Source of the DNA: JAIOZK01 sp964468645
Lineage (GTDB): Bacteria > Bacteroidota > Bacteroidia > Bacteroidales > JAIOZK01
Reading direction: 5' to 3'
NCBI GenBank assembly: GCA_964468645.1
Contig: CAYXUU010000028.1
Coordinates: 15,523-79,522, forward strand
Length of the DNA: 64,000 nt
Positions 43,073-51,248 of the stretch are shown here, one piece after another; position 1 is the first letter of the stretch; the number at the start of each line of letters is the position of its first letter. The position numbers and the translations under genes are program-made. Below the pieces are notes generated by a model, which saw only the letters and a list, made by a program, of their open reading frames with translations, did not search any database and was not told where the DNA came from.

Positions 43073-43768
43073 TCATCCAAATTCCGAAATTTGAATAAGC
43101 CTTTCTTTTTCAACAATTTCTATCGATTTTCCAAAAATCTTAATGATTTTATCTTTCCGGAATTCTGAAAGTGTTCGGATAACATTTTCAGTGGTCTTTC
43201 CAATATATTCTGCTATTTCCTTACGGGAAATCGGAAGCTCATAAAAATCGGAATAATAGATCTGATCAGCGAAATACAACAGAATCAGGGCAACCCTGCC
43301 ATGAAGATGGTGTTGACGAATTGATAAGGAGTCCAGAATAATTTTATCAGAGACACGGCTCATCTTCTCCATAATCCCCAGTGCGAAATCACCATTCGAT
43401 CGGATCAGTTGTTTTACTTCGTGAAGGTGAAGGCTGCAGGTTACCGAGTCCTCCAGCACAGAAACAGAATAATTGTAATGGGTATCTGAAAAGACACTAA
43501 GAAGGCTCACAAAATCAAATGGCTTGGCAATAGTAATGATCTGTTCCTTGCCACTGCTACCGGGTTTGAATAATTTTACCAACCCGCTTTTAAGATATAT
43601 GAATTCCGTGATGGGCTTTCCCACTTCAAAAACAAGTTCCCCTTTACTGAATTCGGTTTCAGTTTTTTTTGAACACAGGCTTTCAAGCTTTTCTTCGCTA
43701 ACACTCTCAAAAAAAAGTGTTTTCAGCTCACACAGATCGCAACTACATATGTTTTCACCCTCAATCAT
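43073..43768 (-). CDS. Crp/FNR-family transcription regulator
   Basis: 231 aa. An N-terminal cyclic-nucleotide-binding-type beta barrel (about 30-140) leads via a long helix to an HTH domain (ISRKEIAEYIGKTTENVIRTLSEF). The N-terminus has Cys8, 10 and 13 (ICSCDLCELKTLFF) plus Cys32 and a Cys near 111, recalling FNR, though the spacing differs, so iron-sulfur oxygen or sulfide sensing is possible but unproven. It is divergent from the sqr operon. Two FNR-like palindromes lie between them. Confidence 0.88.
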   Translation of the reverse strand: MIEGENICSCDLCELKTLFFESVSEEKLESLCSKKTETEFSKGELVFEVGKPITEFIYLKSGLVKLFKPGSSGKEQIITIAKPFDFVSLLSVFSDTHYNYSVSVLEDSVTCSLHLHEVKQLIRSNGDFALGIMEKMSRVSDKIILDSLSIRQHHLHGRVALILLYFADQIYYSDFYELPISRKEIAEYIGKTTENVIRTLSEFRKDKIIKIFGKSIEIVEKERLIQISEFG

Positions 43769-43804
43769 CAGAAATTATTACCGAAACAAAATCAATTGTA
43801 AAAA

Positions 43805-43836
43805 TATGATAAAAATCATAAAGTGATAAATATCAT
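43805..43836. promoter_or_regulatory. Tandem FNR-like operator boxes in the regulator/sqr intergenic region
   Basis: Box 1 is TATGAT-AAAA-ATCATA (43805-43820), a perfect inverted repeat with four-base spacer. Box 2 is GTGAT-AAAT-ATCAT (43823-43836). The FNR consensus is TTGAT-N4-ATCAA. Centres are 17 bases apart, roughly 52 and 69 bases before the predicted sqr transcription start. Likely bound by the adjacent Crp/FNR protein (inference). Confidence 0.7.
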
Positions 43837-43870
43837 AATGCCATTATATACAGGTGATTCAGAATTCAAA

Positions 43871-43878
43871 TAATTTTG
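43871..43878 (+). promoter_or_regulatory. -7 promoter element of the sqr operon, no -33 box
   Basis: TAATTTTG is a full match to TAnnTTTG. No TTTG is present 19-20 bases upstream, consistent with a promoter that depends on an activator bound at the two palindromes. The ATG of sqr follows 57 bases later. Confidence 0.5.
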
Positions 43879-43934
43879 ACCCATCTAACTATATAAATAC
43901 ATACGTTATTTCATCTAAAATAAACATAAATAAA

Positions 43935-45170
43935 ATGAAAAGAATGTTAATACTTGGCGGCGGAACCGCCGGAACCATGATGGCCAATAAGTTTAGAAAA
44001 GTACTTGACAGGTCTGACTGGAATATTACAATTGTTGACAAGCACAAAACCCATTATTATCAGCCAGGGTTTTTATTCATACCCTTTGGAATTTATAACA
44101 AAAGCGATGTTGAAAAACCAAAAGGTGATTTTATTCCAACAGGAGTTGACATGATCTTTGCTGAGATTAATCGTATTGAAGCAGAACAGAACAAAGTACT
44201 GCTTGAAGGTGGAAAAGTATTAAATTATGATTTACTAATTATTGCCACAGGCACCCGTACAAGTCCCGAAGATACCCCTGGCTTAAAGGATAAGTTATGG
44301 CATAAAAGCATTTTTGATTTTTATACTATTGAAGGTGCAGTAGCCCTTCAACGGTTTTTCAAAACCTGGGAAGGTGGAAAACTGGTGATGCTGATCTCAG
44401 AGATTCCTTATAAGTGCCCTGTTGCCCCGATAGAATTCGTGTGCCTGGCGGAAGCATTTTTTACACAGAAAGGCATTCGTGATAAGGTTGATATAACCTA
44501 TGTAACCCCAATGCCGGGAGCTTTTACAAAACCGATTGCAACAAAAATGCTCAGCGAGCTTCTTGAAGAAAAAAATATTAAGGTCGTACCGGAATTCTAT
44601 CTTGAAAGCATCGATAATGAAAATAAAAAGGTGATATCCTACGATGAACAGGAAATACCATTTGATGTACTGACCATCGTGCCTGTCAATAAGGGGGACG
44701 AGATGATTGCCAGAAGCGGGCTTGGTGATGATCTGAATTTTGTGCCAACGGATAAACATACTTTGCAATCGAAAAAACATGAAAATATTTTCGTTCTTGG
44801 TGATGCAGCAGATATCCCAACTTCGAAAGCCGGATCAGTTGCCCATTTCGCAGGAGAGATCCTTTATGAAAATATTCTGAATTATATCGAAGGCCGGCCA
44901 ATGACTGCGAAATTCGACGGACACGCAAACTGCTATATTGAAACAGGCTACGGAAAAGGCGCCCTGATTGATTTTAACTATGATACAGAGCCATTACCCG
45001 GAACTTTCCCCCTCCCCGGGATTGGACCATTTGGCCTGTTGAAAAACACCAAAATTAATCATTACGGAAAAATTATGTTCAGATGGATTTACTGGCACAT
45101 TCTGCTGAAGGGTAAAGAAATGCCCGTTGAACCAGAAATGACCTTCGCCGGGAAAAAGAGACCCTTTTAA
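43935..45170 (+). CDS. sqr: Sulfide:quinone oxidoreductase-like flavoprotein
   Basis: 411 aa from the ATG at 43935 (MKRMLILGGGTAGT), which places the FAD-binding GGGTAGT loop at the usual position; earlier in-frame Met codons add a non-family tail. The redox Cys regions are EIPYKCPVAPIEFVC (middle) and DGHANCYIETG (C-terminal). A late FAD motif reads FVLGDAADIPTSKAGSVAH. SQR oxidises sulfide, passing electrons to quinone and leaving sulfane sulfur. The subtype is uncertain. It is the first gene of a four-gene operon with a DUF1641 protein, a DsrC paralogue and DsrE2. Confidence 0.88.
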   Translation: MKRMLILGGGTAGTMMANKFRKVLDRSDWNITIVDKHKTHYYQPGFLFIPFGIYNKSDVEKPKGDFIPTGVDMIFAEINRIEAEQNKVLLEGGKVLNYDLLIIATGTRTSPEDTPGLKDKLWHKSIFDFYTIEGAVALQRFFKTWEGGKLVMLISEIPYKCPVAPIEFVCLAEAFFTQKGIRDKVDITYVTPMPGAFTKPIATKMLSELLEEKNIKVVPEFYLESIDNENKKVISYDEQEIPFDVLTIVPVNKGDEMIARSGLGDDLNFVPTDKHTLQSKKHENIFVLGDAADIPTSKAGSVAHFAGEILYENILNYIEGRPMTAKFDGHANCYIETGYGKGALIDFNYDTEPLPGTFPLPGIGPFGLLKNTKINHYGKIMFRWIYWHILLKGKEMPVEPEMTFAGKKRPF

Positions 45171-45182
45171 AACAATACTGAA

Positions 45183-45866
45183 ATGGAAAATAAGAATATA
45201 CAATCACAAATAAACACCCTGGAAAGTAAAGTCGATCTGATACTTGAATATGTTAACCAGCAACGCCTGAAATCAAATGCTGTTGATGACCTGGTTGCGG
45301 ATATTTCCATTGTTGGTAAAGATATTTACGACACGGCCGTTACAGAACTCGAAGACAGGGCCATTGAGATCGATCCCGATGATGTTAAACAGTTACTCTT
45401 TAAGTTTTTGCGCAACATCAGGAACTTCAATGTCATGCTCGATACATTTGAGAGTGTAACAGATTTTATGAAAGACGCAGCACCTATTGCCAATGAAATG
45501 ATCATTGACTTTACCAAAAAACTTCATGCATTTGAAAAGAAAGGATATTTCGAATTCATTGCTGAAACAGGCTCCATAGTGGACAATATTGTAACACACT
45601 TTAGCAGTGATGATATTAAATCCCTGGCTGATAATATTGTAACTATCCTGGAAACAGTGAAAAACCTTACCCAGCCCGAAATGCTCAATTCCGTGAATAA
45701 TGCCATACGAATTTATGGTAGCCTTGAAATGGACAATGTACCGGAATATTCTGTCTGGCGGCTGATGCGGGAAATGAATAAACCGGAAATGAAAAAAGCC
45801 CTGGGCTTTATGGTGACTTTTATGAAAAATCTATCGAATCAAAATAATAATACAAATACAAATTAA
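45183..45866 (+). CDS. DUF1641 protein
   Basis: 227 aa, mostly alpha-helical. The middle (about 100-195) fits the DUF1641 pattern (DNIVTILETVKNLTQPEML, then YSVWRLMREMNKPEMKKALG). DUF1641 proteins are often encoded next to sulfide:quinone oxidoreductases and may tether or regulate them. No signal or membrane helix. It starts 12 bases after sqr. Confidence 0.82.
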   Translation: MENKNIQSQINTLESKVDLILEYVNQQRLKSNAVDDLVADISIVGKDIYDTAVTELEDRAIEIDPDDVKQLLFKFLRNIRNFNVMLDTFESVTDFMKDAAPIANEMIIDFTKKLHAFEKKGYFEFIAETGSIVDNIVTHFSSDDIKSLADNIVTILETVKNLTQPEMLNSVNNAIRIYGSLEMDNVPEYSVWRLMREMNKPEMKKALGFMVTFMKNLSNQNNNTNTN

Positions 45867-45879
45867 AAACAGAAATATC

Positions 45880-46191
45880 ATGGCAGAAACAACAATCGCT
45901 GGTTTTACTGTAACTGTAAACGATGAAGGTTATCTTGAAGACCCTTCACAGTGGAACAAAGAAATAGCAAATGAAATTGCTAAAGAAGAAAAAATTGAGC
46001 TTACCGACAAACATTTTGCGGTGCTTGAATTCCTGAGAGAAAAATTCCTTGCCGGAGAAGCCCTAACGATTAGAAGAGTTGGCAATTCCGGTATAGCCAA
46101 CATTAAAGAATTATATCAGTTATTTCCTGGTGGCCCACTCAAGAAATCATCCAGAATAGCGGGTATTCCGAAACCATCAAGTTGTGTATAA
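45880..46191 (+). CDS. TusE/DsrC paralogue with only the terminal cysteine
   Basis: 103 aa of the DsrC/TusE fold. The C-terminal arm reads SSRIAGIPKPSSCV. The penultimate Cys102 (CysA) is kept, but the CysB position is Ser91. Single-Cys members are TusE-like sulfur-relay proteins that accept a persulfide but cannot form the internal disulfide. This contrasts with the two-Cys DsrC 6.4 kb upstream. In the operon it is flanked by DUF1641 and DsrE2 genes, so it probably accepts SQR-derived sulfur. Confidence 0.88.
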   Translation: MAETTIAGFTVTVNDEGYLEDPSQWNKEIANEIAKEEKIELTDKHFAVLEFLREKFLAGEALTIRRVGNSGIANIKELYQLFPGGPLKKSSRIAGIPKPSSCV

Positions 46192-46210
46192 CCCTTAAAA
46201 CCCTTAAATC

Positions 46211-46717
46211 ATGACAAATAAAAAAGAAGAAAGTCCATTGAAAAAGGTCTGTATCATTTGCGCTAAAGGAACTATCGAAGATGTATATGCAACGCTGGTT
46301 ATGGGCAATGGTGCCGTAATGGAAGGGATTGAGGCAAAATTGTTTTTTACTTTTTTCGGACTCGATGCCATCACACAAAAAACAATGAACAAACTAAAAA
46401 CAGCAACAGTAGGAAATCCGGCGATGCGTATGCCCGGAGGATTACCATTTCCCTCTTTGATGGGTGTAATTCCAGGTGTTGAGGCCGGTGTATCATTGAT
46501 GATGAAAAAAGAGATGGAAAAACTGGACATTCCCCCTGTAGATGAATTCCTTGAAATGATCACTGCCGGTGGCGGAGAAATTTATGCCTGCAAGCTGGCC
46601 ATGGATATGTTCAAACTTAAAAAAGAAGACTTGTGGGAAGGGGTTAGTGACGTATTAACTGTTGGTGATTTTTATGCAATGTGTGGGGGCGAAAACACAC
46701 AGATAATTTTTACTTAA
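46211..46717 (+). CDS. DsrE2-like sulfurtransferase
   Basis: 168 aa. Typical DsrE2 motifs: KKVCIICAKGTIEDVYATLV near the start, FFTFFGLDAITQK, VGNPAMRMPGGLPFP and GGEIYACKLAMDMF, with a candidate persulfide-carrying Cys. DsrE-family proteins move sulfane sulfur from donors to DsrC/TusE carriers. It closes the operon, 19 bases after the single-Cys carrier. Confidence 0.9.
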   Translation: MTNKKEESPLKKVCIICAKGTIEDVYATLVMGNGAVMEGIEAKLFFTFFGLDAITQKTMNKLKTATVGNPAMRMPGGLPFPSLMGVIPGVEAGVSLMMKKEMEKLDIPPVDEFLEMITAGGGEIYACKLAMDMFKLKKEDLWEGVSDVLTVGDFYAMCGGENTQIIFT

Positions 46718-46893
46718 TATAATAAACCAGATTCACTCAAAATCAATTACAGGAAGAATTATAGAACGCGACAAGCCCATGTTTGTGATTCCCTCACTGG
46801 TATTTACATACAGGCTGGGCAAAATGTATATATTGGGATTTAATTTCTTTGGCAACGGAGGAATGAATTCAGCCCAAAGACAAATATCATTTC
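46718..46893. other. Spacer between DsrE2 gene and MITE-like element
   Basis: 176 bases with no convincing gene. An open frame on the minus strand here has no start or motif support. I see no terminator hairpin with a T run after the DsrE2 gene. Confidence 0.4.
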
Positions 46894-47047
46894 GAGGTTG
46901 TCTCAAAAGTGTAAAATAGCCACGAAGCCACCAAAACACAAAGTATTCACAAAGTTATCGAATGCTGATTGAGAGAGCCTGGTGTTTCTTGGTGATCTTG
47001 GTGACTTGGAGGCACTTCTTAGATTTTTAAACTTTTGAGACAGCCTC
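46894..47047. mobile_element. 154-bp MITE-like element with 17-bp terminal inverted repeats
   Basis: GAGGTTGTCTCAAAAGT (46894-46910) and ACTTTTGAGACAGCCTC (47031-47047) are inverted repeats matching in 16 of 17 positions. Inside, GCCACGAAGCCACCAAA and TTGGTGACTTGGAGGC form a second inverted pair. It encodes nothing. Direct flanks ATTTC/ATTTG give at best a short imperfect target duplication. It lies between the sulfur island and a small membrane-protein gene. Confidence 0.65.
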
Positions 47048-47160
47048 ATTTGTTTTTATTGAGCATATTACAATAAATCCAGCTTAAATTAATTCACTTT
47101 AAGATTGAAGTTTTGTAATTTTGATTTCTATATCAACGATAAACAATTTTTATACCAGAT

Positions 47161-47532
47161 ATGAAGTATCTTTTAGCGGCTTATATTTTCTTTCATGGTT
47201 TAGCACATGTTGTTGGTTTTATTATCAACCTGATAATGAAATATAATCCAAAACATCCGATCACCTCAACCTTCCTGTTCAAAATAGTAAAAGTGGGAAT
47301 ACCGGGCACAATCCTGCTGGGTCTTATGTGGTTTGGCTTTGCTGCAGGTTTTATCTATGCCGGCATTGCTGTTCTTCAAAATTTACCACATTGGGATACT
47401 TACACACTGATTATTGCGCTGATTTCAATGGTTGTTTGTATCTTAAAACTTCCGGAAACCAAAATTGGAGTTGTTGCAAATATGATAATGATATTGTTTC
47501 TTATTTTGAACAATTACTACAGGATGATCTAG
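47161..47532 (+). CDS. Small four-helix membrane protein
   Basis: 123 aa with about four hydrophobic segments (about 2-22, 44-66, 76-94, 100-118). It starts MKYLLAAYIFFHGLAHVVG; the HGLAH segment near helix 1 is striking but I do not recognise a family. It stands alone, with a MITE-like element upstream and no partner on the same strand within 160 bases. Confidence 0.7.
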   Translation: MKYLLAAYIFFHGLAHVVGFIINLIMKYNPKHPITSTFLFKIVKVGIPGTILLGLMWFGFAAGFIYAGIAVLQNLPHWDTYTLIIALISMVVCILKLPETKIGVVANMIMILFLILNNYYRMI

Positions 47533-47628
47533 CCCGCCATCTGGTTAATCTGAAAAAAGCAATTATCATTACCTGATACCCTGTTAACCTGCCCCAGGAC
47601 ACTTCATTTAGAAAAACTCGGGTTTTAT

Positions 47629-47659
47629 TTTGAAAACATATAATAATGTTGTATATTTA
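47629..47659 (+). promoter_or_regulatory. Candidate promoter of the Ycf48-like lipoprotein gene
   Basis: TTTG at 47629-47632 and TATATTTA at 47652-47659 are 19 bases apart, one base off the Bacteroidota consensus. The ATG at 47696 follows with a 30-base leader. Confidence 0.5.
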
Positions 47660-47695
47660 TGGTACGCATTAATTAACCCCTAAATAATATTTACC

Positions 47696-48799
47696 ATGAG
47701 AAAGCCCCTTCAGATCCTGTCAGCAATCATTCTAATAGCACTCTGTATCACAACGAGTTGCAAAAAAGACTCCAATGACGAAGAGATCATTATTCCCTCG
47801 AAGTACTACGGATGGGCTGTTGGTGGTGTTTTTCAAAACTTTAGCACAATCGTTCATACAAAAGACGGTGGACAGAACTGGATCAGGCAGGGCACCGCGA
47901 ATCAATTACCGGCTGCCGGACTGTCCGATGTATGTATTTTAGACAAAGATAATATATTGATTGTTGGGGCTCCGGCAAATAATACCTATACTGTATATAA
48001 GTCAGCTGATGGTGGCGAAAACTGGAGCCAGGCAGGAAATAAGGGGCTTAATAATGTGGACTATACCGGTGCATTTGCCCTTGATAATAAAAACGTGTGG
48101 GTTGTTGGTGCCGAAGGGACAGTATGCTATTCGGCAGATGGTGCAGGCTCATGGACACAGTGGGCTGTTCCGGTAGAATATCAAAATGATCTTTTTCTCA
48201 GGGTCGCAGCCAGAAGCACTCAGGATGTCTGGGTGGTTGGTGATCAACATGTAAACGATTCATTTCCAATAATGCTTCATACCATCGATGGTGGGGTAAA
48301 CTGGAACCGGCTAAACCCTATTCAGGACCTTGATATTAACCTTGAAAATGAGGGTGGACATTTTCTTTCAATTAAAATTCTAGGAAATAGTATTTGGGCA
48401 GTAGGTGGCTATGGTAATTTTGTCGTGAAATCAGCAGATAATGGCGCCGTATGGCAAAACGTAACAGCCCCTCAGGCTGGTGGGGATGCCAATGATATAT
48501 TTTTAATAAGTGAAACCGAAGCTTACCTTGCCGAAGATTATGGTGGCTTTTTCCATACCATCGATGGAGGGCAAAATTGGATAAAAAAAACTACAGGTAC
48601 AGGAAACTGGCTTACCGGCATCGCCGTCCTTGATAATAAATATATATGGACCTGTGGCTCTCCAGGTGGAGCTAATGATACCGTTGTTATCAACTATTCT
48701 ACCAATAAAGGGGATACGTGGGTTAATCAGGCCCCGGATTTTATCAAAGATAACTTTAACGGATTGTATAAAATCAGGTTTATTGAAGTGAAAGAATAA
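47696..48799 (+). CDS. Ycf48/BNR-repeat lipoprotein
   Basis: 367 aa. Lipobox ITTSC (Cys22), then a seven-bladed propeller-like array of BNR/Ycf48 repeats containing the Asp-box variant S/T-x-D-G-G-x-x-W, for example TKDGGQNWIRQ, SADGGENWSQ, TIDGGVNWNR and TIDGGQNWIKK. Such beta propellers bind assembly factors or glycans. In photosynthetic organisms Ycf48 helps assemble photosystem II, which is irrelevant here; the role is unknown. Confidence 0.85.
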   Translation: MRKPLQILSAIILIALCITTSCKKDSNDEEIIIPSKYYGWAVGGVFQNFSTIVHTKDGGQNWIRQGTANQLPAAGLSDVCILDKDNILIVGAPANNTYTVYKSADGGENWSQAGNKGLNNVDYTGAFALDNKNVWVVGAEGTVCYSADGAGSWTQWAVPVEYQNDLFLRVAARSTQDVWVVGDQHVNDSFPIMLHTIDGGVNWNRLNPIQDLDINLENEGGHFLSIKILGNSIWAVGGYGNFVVKSADNGAVWQNVTAPQAGGDANDIFLISETEAYLAEDYGGFFHTIDGGQNWIKKTTGTGNWLTGIAVLDNKYIWTCGSPGGANDTVVINYSTNKGDTWVNQAPDFIKDNFNGLYKIRFIEVKE

Positions 48800-48802
48800 A
48801 TT

Positions 48803-48983
48803 AGCCACGAATCCACGAATTTAAGACGAATTTTATTGTTAAAATAATCCGAATAGATTATCCCGGACACCAGTAATTAAAAATATTAACGATTAATATC
48901 TTCCAGCCCGCCCCGGGGCGCCAATGTTTTCTTTTATATTATTCGAGAGGGCCACGCGGGGGGATATTCGTAAATTCGTGGCT
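48803..48983. repeat. Imperfect palindrome, CCACGAAT family
   Basis: AGCCACGAATCCACGAATTT begins at 48803 and TAAATTCGTGGCT ends at 48983. They bracket about 147 bases that include a GC-rich core (CCCGCCCCGGGGCG near 48907). It is one of several TTCGTGG-word repeats (others near 49.5 and 54.2 kb). Confidence 0.6.
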
Positions 48984-49035
48984 TTTTATTATTTTTACCT
49001 TAACAATCAGTAATTATTCATCAAATCGAAAATCA

Positions 49036-49284
49036 ATGGAAGTTCTTTATTTTATTTTAATTGGTGTTGCAGCTGGTTTTTTAGCCGGCCTGATCATGAA
49101 AGGCCGCGGATTCGGCTTTATAGTTAATCTTATTGTTGGTGTTATCGGGGCATTATTGGGGGGCTTTTTACTGGATGGCCTTTTAAACATCCATCTGGGA
49201 GGGGGAATTTTTGGAACCCTGATCACAGCCCTTATTGGTGCTATTGTGCTTTTATTTATCATCGGGCTATTTAAGAGGAAATAG
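49036..49284 (+). CDS. GlsB/YeaQ/YmgE-family membrane protein
   Basis: 82 aa with three hydrophobic, Gly-rich helices (GVAAGFLAGLIMKGRGFG, VGVIGALLGGFLLDGL, TALIGAIVLLFIIGLF) and a basic end FKRK. These small proteins are general stress-induced membrane proteins of unknown mechanism. Length and pattern match the family well. Confidence 0.92.
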   Translation: MEVLYFILIGVAAGFLAGLIMKGRGFGFIVNLIVGVIGALLGGFLLDGLLNIHLGGGIFGTLITALIGAIVLLFIIGLFKRK

Positions 49285-49288
49285 AACC

Positions 49289-49318
49289 AAAAGTCCCGCC
49301 TGTTTCAGGCGAACTTTT
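49289..49318 (+). terminator. Hairpin after the YeaQ-like gene
   Basis: AAAAGT (49289-49294) pairs with ACTTTT (49313-49318) and GCCTG with CAGGC inside, with a small internal bulge. It starts five bases after the stop codon. The arm itself ends in TTTT, so it can act as an intrinsic terminator. Confidence 0.6.
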
Positions 49319-49672
49319 AAGGTTGGGGAACAGGACCCTGGGCACAATAAAAGAGCCGGCTTTATAGGCATTAGCAGGCGCAAGAGAAGGAGTATTATAA
49401 AAAATCATAACAAGTATAATAATCCGGGCTGAAAGCAAGTACGTTCTTTCTATTTCTCTTCTTTAAACAAAAGCCTGCAAACTACAAAAATAAACCGTGT
49501 TAATTCGTGCCTTCGTGGTCAATTATTCTATAGCCACTGATTACACAGATATTTGTCCCACGGGCCCCCGCTAAATATTATATTCAATATATTAACTGTG
49601 TTATCTGTGACAAATATTACACTTGTTAAATTATAGGAGACTTTTTGTTTATTGTTGAAAAAACCAGACAAA
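49319..49672. repeat. Gene-free region with TTCGTGG and CACAGAT word repeats
   Basis: No supported gene. At 49495-49615 it contains GTGTTAATTCGTGCCTTCGTGG, TTACACAGATATTTGTC and TTATCTGTGACAAATATTAC, i.e. CACAGAT/ATCTGTG words in opposite orientations around a GC patch (CCCACGGGCCCCCG). This is another variant of the dispersed intergenic palindromes. Confidence 0.5.
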
Positions 49673-50602
49673 ATGTATAGATATTGCATCGTAGCGGTAA
49701 TTGTTATGGCATTGGCCTGCAATCAACCAGGCCGGAACACCCAGCCCAACAAAGATCTTCTGGATTTGTATGCTCAACAAACAGACCTGACAGATCCGGG
49801 TGATTATTTTCAATTATATGATATTCTGCCGGAATCTATTGATTCTATCTGCCTCCTCATAAAGCATCAGCTTATTCACCCCCTGGAAGCATTACAGAAA
49901 GGCTTTTCCCTGGATCAGGTTATCGAAGAGGGATCGATCAATGATACTGAACAAATCCTGGAAGAATTGATGAAAAAAGACAGCTCCGGATTAACGCTGA
50001 ACAGGAATGAAAAAAACCGTCTTCTAATTGCCTGTCATCACCACGCCATGTTATTATCTTCGATTTTAAGATACAGGGATATTCCCGTGAGGATGCGTTT
50101 CGGATTCGCAAGGTATTTTGAGAAGGAGGCAGGCATTCGTTTTGGACATGTGATCTGTGAAGTTTGGAATGAAACCGAACAACGATGGATACTCGTCGAT
50201 CCTGATCGCCATTACGTTGACTTTTCTCCGGATCGCTTTGACTTTGCCTCCGAAGCATGGTATAACCTCAAGAGAAATAAGATTGATAAAGAAGTATATG
50301 TGTCTTCCATTGGTGATGGACTTAAGGGTGTTGTTAACCTGTTGGCCCTTGATGTAGCACACGTTATACTGGAAGAAAGAATGCATTGGATCTACCCCGA
50401 AATAGCCCTGAAAGAGTTTTATAATTTTGATGATCTTGATAAAAAAGAAAGAAACACCCTGAATGATGCAGCAACACTGTTAAAAAATCCTGATCAGAAC
50501 CTTGGGTTAATAGATTCCTTATATCATCATAATATTGGTTTCCAGCCATCTGATATGGATTATGAAGATTATTGCAGAATGATGGAAGAGAGGGACAAAT
50601 GA
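49673..50602 (+). CDS. Transglutaminase-like lipoprotein
   Basis: 309 aa from the ATG at 49673, which precedes a signal with lipobox MALAC (Cys16). The transglutaminase-like triad is visible: Cys in LIACHHHAMLLSSILRYRDI, His in FGHVICEVWNE and Asp in WILVDPDRHY. It may act on periplasmic peptide bonds; substrate unknown. An in-frame TTG at 49652 is less likely as start. Confidence 0.82.
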   Translation: MYRYCIVAVIVMALACNQPGRNTQPNKDLLDLYAQQTDLTDPGDYFQLYDILPESIDSICLLIKHQLIHPLEALQKGFSLDQVIEEGSINDTEQILEELMKKDSSGLTLNRNEKNRLLIACHHHAMLLSSILRYRDIPVRMRFGFARYFEKEAGIRFGHVICEVWNETEQRWILVDPDRHYVDFSPDRFDFASEAWYNLKRNKIDKEVYVSSIGDGLKGVVNLLALDVAHVILEERMHWIYPEIALKEFYNFDDLDKKERNTLNDAATLLKNPDQNLGLIDSLYHHNIGFQPSDMDYEDYCRMMEERDK

Positions 50603-50696
50603 TTATACTAAATACAAAACGCTGCTACTCATATAGTAGCCCGGTGAATTGTGATAAAAGACCAGAAACCGATTAAACAACAAACAGGATCACCGG

Positions 50697-51020
50697 GTGA
50701 CTCGCAAAAAAACAACCGTGAATTATTCTGAAGAAGAGATTAATAAATTCAGGCAAACATTCAGGAAAAGACGATCAATCCGGATAGGATTGTTAATAGC
50801 TGCTCTTTTCCTTATGATACTGGTAACCATTCTTGCATTTCCCACCTGGAATTTATTCGGTATGCCCAAACTTGTCTGGGCTCCGTACTTTTATATTATC
50901 ATGTTCGGCATCATTATTGCCATTGCCTTCTTTTGGAGATGTCCGGTATGTAAAGGATCCCTTGGAGGTGTTATTAAAACAAAGTATTGTTCGAAGTGTG
51001 GATTCAGGTTTGAGGAATGA
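50697..51020 (+). CDS. Two-helix membrane protein with C-terminal zinc ribbon
   Basis: 107 aa with a GTG start (no ATG suits the frame). Basic N-terminus, two membrane helices (about 30-50 and 60-80), then CPVCKGSLGG and YCSKCGFRF, a CxxC...CxxC zinc ribbon facing the cytoplasm or periplasm. I do not recognise a specific family. Confidence 0.7.
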   Translation: MTRKKTTVNYSEEEINKFRQTFRKRRSIRIGLLIAALFLMILVTILAFPTWNLFGMPKLVWAPYFYIIMFGIIIAIAFFWRCPVCKGSLGGVIKTKYCSKCGFRFEE

Positions 51021-51126
51021 TATAATGCCGAAAAATATAGTTTACCTGAAAAATTACTTATGTGGAATCACTAGCCTGGAACGGCTCTTTTATAAAGGAT
51101 TATCGTTATTTTTTGAGTCATTCTTA

Positions 51127-51156
51127 TTGCTAAATTAAAAACTCTTTCTATCTTTG
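51127..51156 (+). promoter_or_regulatory. Promoter of tRNA-Asn
   Basis: TTG at 51127-51129 and TATCTTTG at 51149-51156, 19 bases apart, fit the Bacteroidota sigma promoter. The -7 box is an exact match and ends 11 bases before the mature tRNA 5' end. Confidence 0.75.
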
Positions 51157-51167
51157 CACCCTCAAAT

Positions 51168-51241
51168 TCCTCCTTAGCTCAGTTGGTTAGAGCATCTGAC
51201 TGTTAATCAGAGGGCCGTTGGTTCAAGTCCAACAGGAGGAG
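51168..51241 (+). tRNA. tRNA-Asn (GTT)
   Basis: 74 bases fold as a complete cloverleaf. Acceptor TCCTCCT/AGGAGGA, D arm GCTCAGTTGGTTAGAGC, anticodon stem TCTGA/TCAGA with anticodon GTT at 51202-51204, T arm GTTGGTTCAAGTCCAAC and discriminator G. CCA is not encoded. A terminator follows eight bases later. Confidence 0.97.
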
Positions 51242-51248
51242 CTAAATC

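Noticed and set aside
39194..46717. Complete dissimilatory sulfite reductase pathway
   Set aside because: No dsrA or dsrB, aprAB or sat-like gene is visible; only carriers, relay proteins and an HdrD/cytochrome b pair are present.
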